Assembly: GCA_003290165.1 (NCBI GenBank)
Contig: QNQO01000509.1
Coordinates: 617,759 to 681,758 of the forward strand
Length of the DNA stretch: 64,000 nucleotides
Source of the DNA: Berberis thunbergii
Taxonomy: Eukaryota; Streptophyta; Magnoliopsida; Ranunculales; Berberidaceae
Reading direction: 5' to 3'
Both the position numbers and the translations under genes were made by a program. Shown piece by piece: positions 33,881 through 47,401 of the stretch (position 1 is its first letter; every line of letters starts with the position of its first letter). Under the pieces are notes generated by a model that made no database searches, was not told the DNA's origin, and worked only from the letters and a program-made list of their open reading frames with translations.

Positions 33881-35816
33881 CAAAACAACCTTATTTTTCC
33901 AATTTACCTTACAAATGGAGATACTCCTAGGCTTCTAAACTAGTATTTCGTATACTAAATTGAAGGTGTATTGGTGGATTAGCTCTAAATGTTACAATTA
34001 AAAATATGACTCACCTTTGAAAATCAAACTATGGATTACACTCAAAGTACCAATCTGATGAGTGATTACTGACTAGTTTAAGTACAAAGCTTAGTGGGAT
34101 AGTGGAGAAAGTGATGGAGTTTGAGTTGGTTTTGATTAAAGTGGAAATTTTTTTTAAAATTAATTAGTTGCCTTTGTGTGAGATGTTAGAAACTCTCTGT
34201 TTATTTTCCGGAGTTTTTCTAAAGTCGGCCAGTCAGTCAGGCCTAACACCATCCATCATCCTTGAGAATATGTTGGCTAATATTTTAATTACACAATTAT
34301 TGTTGAGTTTTAAATATTTGTTTTTTTTTCTCTGATTTTGAACATTGAAAGTTAGGGTTTGGCATGTTGGATAAGTCAACTCAAATTTACCTAATTTTTT
34401 TGAACATTATATTTCCCTTTGCATTATTGGATCATTTAAAATTCTTTTTTTTTGGGTATGTTAATTTGTTTAATATACAAGATACTAAGGATTATGTTAT
34501 GAACATGTAAGGTCATTTGCGTATCGATGAAGTGTGACGTCGAAATATTCAGCGAAAACAAGTAAAAAAGCTTAATTTGACTCAAAATTTGTATAATAAG
34601 CTTTAATAAAGAGTGTTAAGTTGGAGTTAAATATGTATAAATTGATGTCTAATTTGAGATTGGGGTTTATACTTTATAATTTTCCACTTCTTATTCAATT
34701 ATGATACAAACAAAGCACATGACTTTATTTTTTATTAGGTTGAATCCCTATCTATAGAATTCCTACACAGTGTTCATATATTTATTTATTTATTATTTAT
34801 TTTCAAGAAAGTTAGGTCAGGATAGGACCTCTAAAAAGATGATTAAGTGAGGACAATATCGGTGGTATTACACTGTATAGCTATATACAATTTAACATAC
34901 TGCATTAAGATGTTTCGATTCTATCAAAAATTTGGATTGAAGTTGCAGCTAACACTGTAAAAAAAATATATATATATATATATTTAAAAACCTGTTCTCT
35001 TAAAGTTTATTCAAGTTATATTTTTGCAAACTTAACATTACTCGCGAATGCCAATGGTAGTTTGGTTGTGGTGGTTTAACCCCCACGTATTGAATTCTAT
35101 ATCCACCGGCGACACACTTGCCTCAAAAAAATAAATATTTACTCACGAATGGATTATTCCATGAAATGTTCCATCAGTTCATGTACCGTTCCGTTGAATA
35201 TGACCCCTTTGCCAATTTTGGATTTTTCAAAAGTCCACACACAATTTGACATTTTCTTGGAAAATAAGTCTAAACCATTTTTGGCAGCCTGCCATGACAA
35301 GATTCCAAATGACAATAATGTTGAGAGTGTCAGCTCACCTAATCTTTGTTTGCTTTAAGACCAAAATCTTCCCACCTCCCTCAAATGCCTCAAACACCAA
35401 ACAAATTCAACATCACAATCTTTGCCCATTCAGACTCTCTCTCTGTGCTTTTCTCATTTCAATTTAACATACTGAAAAAAAAAATATTCTTCTTCTTCCA
35501 CCGACATATCCAACATCGCTACAATTTGCGAGACGAGTGCTGCAAGGAAACTGATAGCAACAGGTAAATCCGCTACATAAGAATTACATTTACCGGATAA
35601 ATTAGTAACGAACGAATGGTATCATAAGTCCAGGTTTCAACACTGCCAAAGTACCAATGGCATTTTATGATTCGAGATCCAATAAGAATGTTACTAATAG
35701 CACTTTCCTACAATACTAAAATTTATGAAAGCGATATCATTCGATAAAACAAATGAAATGCCGGCAAGCATTTGCATTTTCAAGTGCTATAAAAGATATA
35801 GGATTGTTAATCAAAA
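33881..35816. other. Gene-poor A+T-rich DNA with an (AT)n microsatellite
   Basis: No gene is supported. An uninterrupted AT dinucleotide run occupies 34966-34983. Confidence 0.5.
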
Positions 35817-36007
35817 ATTCTAAATGTCGAGGGATTGAGCGAGGAAACGAGCGAGGGAAATGAGGTGGCGAGGTGAAAGCCACTCATTTTCCTCAAAATG
35901 CGTGCGTTAACATTTTTCGCGCGTATCTCGAGGAAAATGAGTGGCTTTCACCTCGCCACCTCATTTCCCTCGCTCGTTTCCTCGCTCAATCCCTCGACAT
36001 TTAGAAT
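35817..36007. mobile_element. Perfect foldback MITE, 78-bp arms
   Basis: The left arm (35817-35894) and right arm (35930-36007) are exact reverse complements by eye, around a 35-bp loop (AAAATGCGTGCG...). The outer ends read ATTCTAAATGTCGAGGG. G+C content is well above the surroundings. No ORF. No target duplication could be fixed. Perfect arms imply a recent insertion or strong folding constraint. Confidence 0.85.
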
Positions 36008-36223
36008 CGCTCCTCCATTGCAAACTTGGTTATTGTACTTACCTTATTGGAATAATTTACCCTCCCTAAGGTTTTTTTATGCAAAGCATCCTTATTGATG
36101 TTGATGGTGTTTTATACTTGTGTTCTTCTTTAGACAGATTTTCTAACCCAAGGACATCTGTAACTCTATGGACAAAAGAGTCATTCGAGCACAGATTTTA
36201 TGAAAGAGATTTTACAGCATTTG

Positions 36224-36583
36224 TGTAACGACCCGATCCGCACAACTTTAAAAGGCCTCTTTCAGAGTATGCACAGCGGACACTGGCCCCTCTCTGGCCC
36301 TACTCATCCAGACATTGTCCTCTTTGGCCTATTGGGCAGCATTCCACACCTCCCTCACCTCAAGGATTTGTTGCTTCCACCCACCTATTGGGGCTCCACA
36401 GGCCTCTTACTATGGGGATCCAACCTCGCACATATATAACACATAACCATCCCGCACCCAAGCGATGTGGGACTATGATCCCCCTTGGTAGCTAGCCCAA
36501 CCCCTCTTGGGATCCACGGGCCTATTGAGCTCCAACCCTCACCCTCACCCTCCCCTCAGGTCCGCCCACACAAGGATCTCACA
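36224..36583. mobile_element. Solo LTR with perfect 5-bp target duplication
   Basis: A 360-bp segment starts TGTAACGACCCGATCC and ends GGATCTCACA, and is flanked by ATTTG on both sides (36219-36223 and 36584-36588). TG...CA ends, a 5-bp duplication and no internal region define a solo LTR. It is C-rich and contains CACATATATAAC (TATA-like) near 36429 and AGCGATGTGGGAC. Confidence 0.85.
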
Positions 36584-37406
36584 ATTTGTATATTAACATT
36601 ATTGAAAACTGTTGCATCCTCGGTGTCTTTTTCGCATGAAAAAAATCTACTCAGCCTAGTTAGTGTATGGCGAGGGTGTACAACATGTGAGTGCCAACTT
36701 TACCCCTCTCTCCATGGATTTGGAAAAGATGAAGAAAGGGGTAGAATTGACATTCATATGCCGGACACCTTATCCGGGCACTAATTAGTGCTCTCTCCCC
36801 AGGTTGCGTAGAAAGGTTTTTTCCACATGTGCACTATTGTGCTAAATACTCGCAACAGCCTTCAAATGGGTATAGTCGAGCTCAAGTTCCCCAACGTATA
36901 AATTTCTGTTGCTCCTTTCAGTATGGAGTAGAAATGCTAGGAATACCATATAATCTCAAAACATATTTACAGCAGCACTCTGATGCTCAACTTACAGAAT
37001 TGGGTAAAACTTAACTTCTTCGTGTCAATGTGCTTTCTATATACACAACTGAAAATGGCTAGACAATAAGAACAAATTCTTCTAAACATACATATATACA
37101 AAACTACAATTGAATTAATCTAAAAGGGATGATATCTGGGAAATAACCAATAAACATGGTGGTTAGTTATAAAGGACTACTGATAGTTTGCGAACCCAAT
37201 CACAAAATAAACATTCATTTCTGAAGCCAAAGTTAGTAACTAGCTACATGGTTAAAATATCACTAAGGGGAGCTATGGAACACAATGATAGGTCATTTTC
37301 TTTTGCCTTCGTTTTTTCAATGAAGTGCAGTGTCAAACTTGCATGACAATACACTTTCAATATCACCAAAAACAGTAGTGTCTGAGATTTACAACAGTAA
37401 GGGCAC
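36584..37406. other. Region downstream of the LysM kinase, no gene seen
   Basis: This should include the 3' UTR of the kinase gene on the minus strand. Short open frames here show no family signature. Confidence 0.4.
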
Positions 37407-40400
37407 CTAGGAAACCATTGAGATCTCAGAAACATGATCGATCTGTTTACCTTCCCACTGCAGGGTCCTGGCTTGGATGTACGAAAGGCGGAGGACGACC
37501 TTGGACATATCTGGACGCTGTTTCCAGTTGTCATCCACGCAATCCTTGGACAGCAGAGCCATCTTGTAATTTCACAACAAAGGCAAGAAAGTTAGCTACA
37601 TTTGCCTTAACTGACAGAGCAATCAGAATATCAACAACCGCTAATATATATTTACATCCTAATTTACATGTACATTCACATTTTATTTATTTGTTTTTTT
37701 AGATCAATTCCCATGTTTCAGAATCAGAATATGAAGTGGTTTCTCAGATGTTCGAAGCCAAGAGACCCTATTCTAGACATTCAAATATGTTCCACATAGT
37801 AATTTTAGGATTAAGGGTAAGTTAGAACACCAAGTTCCTGCCCCTTCTGAGATGGCCTCAGTTAACGTAAGAGGAGATGTAATACATGACCAAATAACTT
37901 CACCCATGGAAGCTTTTCAAAACATGACTTTATTTTTAACATAAGCAAAGCATATAGTATTTTTTTGGCTAAATGAGAATTACAATATTTTACAAAAAAG
38001 TTCAGAAAATGTTTGATTGGTAGCCACAGGGAGCTTGAAAGGTGATTCGGCTATCTGTTTCTCTGAAAACATTAAACAATTGATACAAGTCTAACTACAA
38101 ATGAACTCTCAAAGGGAAAAAAAAAGGAGAATTATAAGAGAAAGAAGGCAATGAAAAACATTTACAAAGCAAAAAAAAAACAAAAAAAAAAAATCTATTT
38201 ACTCCATCAAACCAGCAATTTTATTTCCTTGCAAGTTATACGAAAGAGTTGAAAAATGGATGACAAATACCTGAAGAAGAGAATCTTTCTCATAGTGGAT
38301 GAGACTTGGATCAATGCACTTTGTCAAATGGCTGTGGTCATCTTCTAAAGCTGATAGCATCTGTATTAGAGGTTTTGTGTCAATCAAAGAATACCTTCAT
38401 CAATCCATAATGGCGCGAGCAATAGAAATTTAGTTTATGATAAGGGAAAAAAAGAAGAAGAAGAAGAAAAAGTTTATACAAAAGGACAAGAAAGTAGTAC
38501 GGAGCCAAGACCAAGTTACATGAATACCATTTATTCTTCAGTTAAGAGGATACTATAAGAATAAAAATGCATTAAAAATGACATTTTCATCATCAAGCCA
38601 AGTAGAGGATCATTGGTTGAGTGACGCACAGCTATGGGAGGCAGAGAGCAAAGAAAATATAAGTTAACGGTGGCAATGGGTCATGTTGTTTCTGGTTTAT
38701 GTCATGTAAGAATCGAGAAGTCTGGTCGTATCGGGTCAGACTGCTCGATCCAAGCCTGAGCAATGGTGTCCAGGCAACTCAACCTCAACCTAATTTTTCA
38801 CAAATGGATCATGTAGAGTCGATCTGTATCCACATGATTTTTACTCCATCTATTAAATCCTTAAATAGGTCAATTGATACTTATTTTGGAAACAAATTAA
38901 CTGAACTGAAACCTTAAGTTTATGAAAATCTAAGATCTCAGACTAACTGAAGGTACTGCCAGATCAGAATGTATTGGCACTAACATATTTCGGCAAACTT
39001 GACATTTAATGTCATTATGCACTACTCAAATGGAAGATGTCTAGCTGGATCCAAGTATATATGCAACAGGTCTATGGTCCTGGGAGAAATACCATTAGGC
39101 ATTAGCCTTATGATGCTCACCACTGTCACCAGTGCGACTGTTTATGTTAAACAGTACTCTTTGATTACATTGCTAAAAGTAACTTCTTTACAAGGTTAAT
39201 AGATCCCGAGAGACCCAGATCTTGAAATCGTCAAGAACTACAGAAAGCTTTTGATAGTGTGAACAAAAACGCTGATAAACTTACCAAATCTACCAGAGAA
39301 CGATGTTCACTATAGTGATCATTTCCAGAAGTTTCATTTCTACCAAGTGCCTTTTGTCCAGTAAGTAGTTCCATCAGAACAACTCCATATGCATAGACAT
39401 CAACCTTGGTTGTCACACATCCATCTCGAGCGTATCTAGTCACCAAGATAAAATGAACTACATGTAAGAGAACACAACAATACTTGTTACCATTAACTAA
39501 CTACATGTAAGAGAACACAACAATACTTGTTACCATTAACTAACATCATATATGAACAATGCAATGAACTCACTCTGGAGCGAGATAGCCAAATGTACCA
39601 ACAATTTTGGATGTCTCAGCTCCAACTTCTGCAGAATTCTCAAGTAACTTTACCAGTCCAAAATCTGCAATCTAAAACAAAATCACAGTAAGAGATACAA
39701 ATAGAAAAAACAAAAAAAGAAGGAAGTAAATATCTATGTAACAAACAAGCAAGAAAGTTATCTCAAAATCACACCGTGGAAAGGACACAGATGTGAAAGA
39801 AAAAAATCACACATACAATCACACTACTTGAATGATTTTCAACCCTACAACTTTCTAATATAAGAATTGAATTAATGATAAAATCTAAATAGCAATTTTG
39901 TTCATAGATAAAGAATGATGTATTACCATTTCTTAGGGAGACTTGGTCTCACTTGAATTCCCATCTCTTGTATCGGTGTATAATTGCCATAAGAGTTAAC
40001 ATACCTATAATTAATTGATTCCAAACAATAGAACATGAACAACTCCCCAAAATTGCCAAAAGGTCATGACTACTCAGACTGGTTCATAATGTAAAGAGGA
40101 CTGTTAAAGCCTTAAAAGGTGTAGTACCAGGCGTCAGGACATCGATCCATAAATATATTTCATCTCGTGTTCATGAATGTTGTGTGATCCAATGATAAAT
40201 CTACCTGGATTACTTTAATTTGAGGACTTATATTAACTAAGAACTAAACCTAAGATAAGATTATTTCAAGTTAACTAACACCAAAATGGTATTCAACTTT
40301 ACTAACTATGAAAATTTCGTAGACAGACAGCACATGCACCTGTGACAACCACATGCATGTTCTGCTAATGGCAATATGTAATATACCTTTGCTCGCAAAT

Positions 40401-43400
40401 TGGAATCTAAGAGGATATTGCTCGTTTTCACATCTCGATGGACATAATAAGGTTTTGTATGTGCATGTATATACTCAAGACCTTTTGCTGCATCAAGAGC
40501 AATCTGAACTCTTCTAGTCCACGTAAGAGACTTGTGACCTGTAATAATATGATTTTCTAGCATTAGAGCCATGCATATTGAGAGGTTTACCCAAAACAGT
40601 GGTTTCACAAAAGAAAATAGACAGGCCTACACACACACTGGAATCTACATATAAAGAGACGAGTACAGCATGATCCTCAGATAAGATAGAAAGACGCAAC
40701 TACAGCATGCAGGTATAAGGTCTAACAAGTTCAAACCTCTCATAGTAGGGTCGTGAAGATGGTCACTGAGTGCACCGTTTTGTGCAAATTCATATACAAG
40801 GAATAGGTAGTCTCCACCAACCGCATATCCTTTAAGGTCAATCTAAGAAAAGTAAGGAGTAACTATGATAAGTATCAAGCAAAGCAAGTCCTCAAGTACT
40901 ATTAAACAATGACCAGGCCAAGAAGCTTCCAAAAAAAACCTACAGAACAACGATACTCTGTCTGTATCTATATGAAGTGTCTAACACTTCAGGCAAAAAA
41001 ACAGAAGACAATACGGGATACGCTAGGGACACGTGTACATTTTAGTGTTATTTACTTTTCAGCAATAAGGTTTAAATTATTAGTCATATTCATTCACTTG
41101 TAGGTCAATATTGCTACTCATGTATTGCAAATTTGTCACAATAAGCTTGTAGCATAGAATTGAAACTTTTCAAAGATTTGTGATTGATAATCAAAGCATG
41201 GATTGTCCAATTGGAGTATCCGTGAGAGCCGACATGAGTAAACACATTCATACAACCTATACTAATCCTTGCAATAGACATTTAAAGTCTCTTGCAAAAC
41301 AATATGCTAGCTTAGCATTAGAATAAGAATAAAGGTCTTAAGCTAAAAGAAAAATGTTGATGCAGTGTTTTCTGAACAGTAGTAGACATAACTGTCTTAG
41401 GTTGAAGTTTCGGTTGACATTCAACTTATTCTGCAATGTACTTTTAAAGAGTATAACAAGATGAGAATCAGGTCTAGCCTTTGCAATGGTGGTGAGGGTA
41501 AAAATGGATCGTGAAATGCAGTATTGAGTATTGTCAATCTTTCATAATAGCCTTACTATTCTTCCTATGAACTTGATGATAGTTCTTTGACAACTATATA
41601 ATTAGTGTTTGATAAGCCAATACCATCTTGAAAACAGAAGCATAGGTAACTGAAGAACAGTAGAATCACACAGGAAAATGGAAAAAGAAAGGAAGAAGGA
41701 AAATAAACACAGGTATAAAAATAAATACGGTACTGTTGGATGCTAGTATTACATTTTATTCCTATAAAGTTTTTCGTTTCTTATTAATCACTGTCCATGA
41801 AATGAGTTACATAACTTGACAATGGCCCTGGCAATTTAGGATAGAACCTTTAATCAGACAAGGCTGTATTTTCTTCCAATATATTCAATTATACGCAGTT
41901 TAAAATTTTGCACAAATTTCATTAGGTGAATAGGATGTGCATTTACCAAGTTTGTATGATGAACTCTGCATAGGATATTAAGCTCTGCCAGGAACTCCTT
42001 TGACTTGGTGTTCTTCATCTGCTTGATAGCCACTTCCTGCACAAATTTAAGGAGTTGATATTGATAATGAAGCATCTCAAAGCAGATTTAACCGGTAAAT
42101 ACCAATAACTCACTGTTCCTCTTAGTCGCCCAAGGTAAACGGATCCATAAGAACCCTGCCCAATCTTTTGTTTTATATCAAAATTTGAAGTTGCATCAAG
42201 GACTTCAGTATAAGAAAAAATAGTCGATCTGTGTGATCTAAATGAGGAGGTCTCATCCTGATTGGGCCCTTAAAAAAAAAAAAAAAACTTTCACGAGTCA
42301 GAGTTTCATAACAGTGAAGCAACCTGTGTCCATCTAATTGCAGTCAGTTATCAATCTCTGCAGTATAGAAAATATGAGATGAATGATTCAATAAACAAGT
42401 AGAGTGAAAGCCATTAAAATTAGTAGTTTTTAGCAATAGCCTATCATTACTTTTGCTAGATTTCCGTTTGTGGTAGAATATCCAAAAAATTGCTGAAAAT
42501 AGTAAGAGTGTGCCTGCTGCAGCTGCTGCAACAGACCCCAGAATAACATAACGCCGGCGATTTGATTTCTGTCGGGGTTCTGAATCTGCAGCAAAATGAG
42601 ATAAAACTATGAACATAATGCTACACTGCCCAATAGAGGACAAAAGATATTTTGATCACCGAAACTATATAATTGAGAGAGAGAGATTTGTCACTACCGT
42701 TATTATCATCACGCTGAATAAGAATATCTAGGTCTTTGGTCCATGGTTTGCATGCACGGTAAAAGGAAAACAAGTCAGCCATTTACATAATATTCTCAAA
42801 ACCAAAGATGCGAAATATCATCTTTTGATGACATCCAAATTCCAATGCATTATGAGAAGTACAAAATAGTTTCATGTGTCACACTGGAGCATAAAGTTCA
42901 AGGCAAAGATTGTGGCAACAGTTTTCAGCTGAAAAAATATCAAATCTGCTTAAGCATGTACAGTGAACCCAAATGAAAAATACACTGAACTGAAACGAAA
43001 TTTGAAAACTTAGAAATGATCCTGTGAGCAGGGATCATAGAGAAAAACTTACTTGGCATATTTTATGCATCCAACAATTCGAGAAGGAGAATAAGAAGTC
43101 ACAGAGAAAATCAACTCTATATAATTTGTAAAATTCCTTATGTGAAAAAGAAAAATGGAACAATGCTAAAATTGTCAGTTTGTTACTAGAGAAGAAAAAA
43201 AATTCCAACACTCATCTTGAGGTATGAAGAATAGTATTTCAAATTACTGTATTCTAATGGAAAAAGGAGTGTAAAAGAAGGCTGCAAAACAGAATACAGT
43301 AAGTTAACTTGAAAAGATACAATAAGCTAGAAACTAATCAAGACAAATCAAAAAAAAAATCATTCAAGTCCATCCATCATATGATAGCCAAAACCATACC

Positions 43401-44188
43401 AAGCCTGGGCACTGATTAAACTAAAAAAAAAAAAAATGTAATAGTGTGACTGTGATATACCCCATGATTTTAGGACAAAAATCTAAATATTTGGGAAAAT
43501 TGGTCAAGTTTCGTGATTTTCCAGAAATCATAGATATAGCACGGATAAATTGCCTGTTTCAATGCTGATTCTAGTTACATAAAAAAGATAATGTGCTTAA
43601 AGGTACCTGGTACAGGAATGAAAATTATATCACCGACATGAATGAGCTCGGGTTTGTCCAGCCTATTCAATTTGGCTGTCTGGTCCATGCTAGCCTTAAA
43701 CCGGGAACATATTGTAAAAGTGTATCCCCAGCTTCAATCCGGTAAGTTACAACCGGTACCTTCTCTGAACAACCACACAAGACATCTAGGATAATATTCC
43801 GCGATACAATCAACTGTTTCTCCGGCTTAACCAAAATAAACCACCCAAATTTCGACGAAACAACATCCCAAGAATCCCCAGCTTGTACTGTATAATCCAT
43901 GTGCCAAATGAATTCACGATGACCAGACGGACAACTGCAAGTAACTGCAATCAAGAAACCGTCAACTGTCTCTCTAACCAAATTAGCATTCACACTGAAA
44001 AGAGAAGCCGTTCCTTCAACAGTTTTGGGTTGCTGAGGAACAAAGTACAACGAAGCAGGACATGAATCAGTTAGAGACACATTGCATGGCATGGGTTCAG
44101 CATTTAAGCATTTGCACAAACAAATGAGATACACAAACAGAAAAATCACTCTCAAAATCCTTTCATTTCCGAAATAAAGTGTGTTCAT
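37407..44188 (-). CDS. LysM domain receptor-like kinase (LYK3-like)
   Basis: Exons in transcript order: 44188-43607, (42754-42698), 42585-42451, 42268-42114, 42036-41947, 40842-40737, 40538-40387, 39671-39574, 39435-39285, 38360-38271 and 37562-37407. Phases agree throughout and the stop is TAG. The protein has a signal peptide ([17 protein letters not shown]), a Cys-patterned LysM ectodomain ([16 protein letters not shown]), a membrane helix ([20 protein letters not shown]) and a kinase with [27 protein letters not shown] and LAPE, so it looks catalytically competent. Relatives at the plasma membrane sense chitin- or Nod-factor-like glycans. Two oddities: a T run at 43716-43719 is one short for an open LysM frame, and exon 42754-42698 (57 nt, [19 protein letters not shown]) has TG instead of AG at its acceptor; skipping it keeps the frame. 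About 571 or 590 residues once the break is ignored. Confidence 0.88.
39456..39541. repeat. 43-bp tandem duplication in a LysM-kinase intron
   Basis: Units 39456-39498 and 39499-39541 both read AACTACATGTAAGAG...CATTAACT. They lie in the intron between the exons ending at 39574 and starting at 39435. Confidence 0.9.
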
Positions 44189-45129
44189 TGCATTGGTTAC
44201 AAATCAGATTCAGTTTACGATCAAAATCTCTCCTAAATCACTAGAGTTGGTATACATATTGAATTCATTATTTAGTCAATCAATCTAAAATGATTGAATT
44301 AGTATAACCCACAAAAGAATTGTTAATTGTTCTCTTTCTAAATGATTGAACACCAAACCATTAAAAAACCCAAAACTTAACAGATTGACTAAACATTGAC
44401 AATAGAAAAACCAAGAAAGGGACAAATGAGAAATCAAGGAGATTTTGTCACCTTAGGGGGATTGATTCTAAGCTGGTGGGACCGACCAAAACGTGGAAGA
44501 AGTTCCAAAAACCACATTTTTATTTGGTTTGTGGCTTCTTTATGAGATTTGACTTCTAGCTTCGAGTGTTTGCCTACAGAGTTGATGAGGGAAGACCAAG
44601 GACAGCCGGCTGAGTTATGGTTTTTCATTGATTGTTTGATTTAGAAGAACAGGATCACGGGGCGGGAATCTTTAAACTGTTTTAAGTCACACTACTACAG
44701 TGAGTGAGTGATGTGGGGTTGTCTGACTGTGTTTGTGAATCGTAGGCTAAAGCCAAAATATTGCCCAGGCAATAGGCTTAACTACAAGATGCTAGACAAA
44801 AATTTAGCATCTGGGATAAAATTTGCGGTCTTGACTCGAGCTAAATAGAGTGGTGCATGCCTAGCCATCCTCTTGACTCAGGATTAGAGACCTCCAATTA
44901 TTGATTTTCCTTTCACTATCGAAAGAGGTACTAGTGCTACTGGTACTGAACGTTTTGAATTTCCTTCAATCTTGAAATGGGGATATGCTGCTATATAGGT
45001 TCTGAATCTTCACATTGTAGATAAGTGTTTATGCCATCAAAAAGAGAATAGAAATAGATTCCTACCGATTTTCAAGTGCAATCAACTCCAACTAGATCAT
45101 TACTCAACATCATCAACATGTCGGACACA
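44189..45129. other. 5' flank of the LysM kinase, no gene seen
   Basis: Upstream of the kinase ATG on the minus strand, so by position its promoter and 5' UTR. No element can be named. Confidence 0.35.
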
Positions 45130-46500
45130 CTATGGGAAACATTCTGAACTTACCACCTCAAACAAAGAATTAAGAATCTCACACATCTTTCTCGCTTGTG
45201 GGTGAGAAAGATCGCATGCAATGAATTCATCAACCACACCATCCACCTCTATCGAACTACAACCATGTTTCTTCTTCAATCTCGACACCCTAATCAATCT
45301 TCTGATTCCCATTGCTTCCAATTCCCAACCAGCTTCCTTATACATATTATACAATACCATATAAATTCTATAATCAACTACCCCTAAATCAGAGAGTTTC
45401 TTCCAAACTCTATGCTCTACTAAAACATTCCTGTATGTCCTACAAGCACCTAACAGAGCTCCTCACACATTTGCATCTCCTTCTCCGAATCCTCCCATCT
45501 TCTCCTCTATAAACTTTTCCGCTTCCTCTACCATACCTGCTCGAGTGATAAGGTCAACAACAAATGCACAATGCTCGAGCCGGGGTTTGACTTATAGATA
45601 GCACTCATTCGATCAAATACAGTCATACCATCTGTAACAAATCCTGCATGTGAGCAGGCATTTTGAGGATGGATATAAAGGTGGTCTCATTTGATTGTGC
45701 TCCCTCTACGGTCATCCTATTGAAGAGCTCAAGTGACTTCTTGGCATCACTATTCATTGCAGCACCAGAGATTATTGCATTCCATGCACCGGTGTCCTTG
45801 TTCGGGATGCCTTCAAACACCGATAGCGCCGAATCCACATCCCCACATTTAGCATACATATCCGCTATTGCAGTTGCTAAGATTGAATTTGAAAGAAGCC
45901 CATAATGTCTCACATAGGAATGGATCCGCACTCCTTGCGCGAGTGCACCAACATTAGCACAAGCTGTTGGTAAACTCACGAGAATGGACTCATTGGATCT
46001 TATACCCACTTCTTGCATCTGTCTAAAGAGCTCAAGCACCTCTTTAAAGTCAGTGTCACTAACACGCTAGCAAACAGTCATCATCGCACTCCATGATATA
46101 ACATTCAAACAATTTCCTCGCCTTCTCAACATCAACAATCTTCCCATACCTCCCATACCCATCAACCATCGCAGTCCACAAAACCACATCCTTCTCAGTA
46201 ATTCCATCAAACAGTCTCCGTGCAATCCCCATATCAAGAACCGACGAGACGAGTAAAACTTAATAAGCGCACTCAAAACAAAAGGGTCATCAAGAAACCC
46301 AAATTCCGCAACATGGGTATGAACTAAATGACCAATTCGATCCGAACTCAGGTATCGAAACAAGTGTACAAGCTTTCACCAAAGGCGGGAAAGTATAGTT
46401 ATTAGCAATCAATCCATAAACATTTCAAGATAAAAACCAACGACGGAAACTGGTGAATGGTTCTGAACATAGGCTCTAATCATGGTGTTGTAATATGAAA
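45130..46500 (-). pseudogene. Decayed E-class PPR gene
   Basis: On the minus strand the segments follow in order: MIRAYVQNHSP, a stretch around GHLVHTHVAEFGF, MLELFRQMQEVGIRSNESI with repeats such as SILATAIADMYAKCGDVDSA, and an E-domain ending GCSSIEVDGVVDEFIACD...HPQARKMCEIL. They lie in different frames, separated by several frameshifts, and a TGA replaces the Trp of a conserved WGALLGACR. Unlike 19080-21364, it has too many lesions to blame on one base. Confidence 0.82.
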
Positions 46501-46968
46501 ATGTTTGTTGAGTCTCTTCCAACCTATATGTAGAATGCATTATTTGGTAAAATTTGTAATTTTCACTTTATTTTTCATTAATTTTTGGAACTAGCACTGA
46601 TCGCTTGTCGTTATTGAAATTCTAATGCCTCAACTTTCATGTTACCTTAGAAACTAGTGTGTCACGAGTGCTTATATTGGTGGTTTTTAACATTGTTTGG
46701 TAAGTGATCTTCCAAGGTAACCGTTATGCAGATTTTTGTTGTTTGATTGTCTATTTATTGAACCAAATTTTTCATTAAATTAATTTTTTCACTACTAGTA
46801 GAAATTCAAGTCCTGGAAAACTTCAAAATCGTGGAATTCACGAAAATGATTTCAATTTCGATGTATATTTTTTGTGTAACCCAGAACCTAAAAGAAGTAT
46901 ACAGAAAATTTAGGTTTTTTTTGGGGTTTGCTAAATATAAGAGCCAGCCTAAACCCAGGTCCAACAAT

Positions 46969-47172
46969 TCTCTTAGAGCAGAAATTCCAGCTAGCCTGAG
47001 AAACCGGCCTGGTTTGCTGTCTGGGAGGGGCAAAAAATACATTTTTGCCCCTCTTCCATAAACACTTTTTGGAGATGTGTTTAAGGAGGAGGGCAAAAAT
47101 GTATTTTCACCCCTCCCAAGCAGTAAACCAGGCCGATTTCCCACGCCAACTAGAATTTTCTCCTCTTAGAGA
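46969..47172. mobile_element. Foldback MITE with about 90-bp imperfect arms
   Basis: The left arm begins TCTCTTAGAGCAGAAATTCC and continues through CGGCCTGGTTTGCTG and ACATTTTTGCCC. The reverse complement of the right side gives TCTCTAAGAGGAGAAAATTC, CGGCCTGGTTTACTG and ACATTTTTGCCC. The central loop is short. No ORF. Confidence 0.75.
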
Positions 47173-47401
47173 CATGTTTGGGATTTTATTAAAATGCGGG
47201 GCATTTTGGTACTTTCACTAGCGTGACTATAACACATTCACTTTAGCTAAGGTGAATGTGCATTATCAAAGTACATGTATACAACTCCTTATTAAAACAT
47301 CGGTAAATGTTGTTTTGTAATAAAATTTCACCTACATGACATATTGATAGTTTAAGAAAAAAAAATGCATTCAAAATCTAATAAGTAATAACGTAGAAGC
47401 A

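Noticed and set aside
30791..35816. Hidden small genes in the gene-poor block
   Set aside because: Open frames are short, A+T driven and without family motifs; only repeats could be supported.
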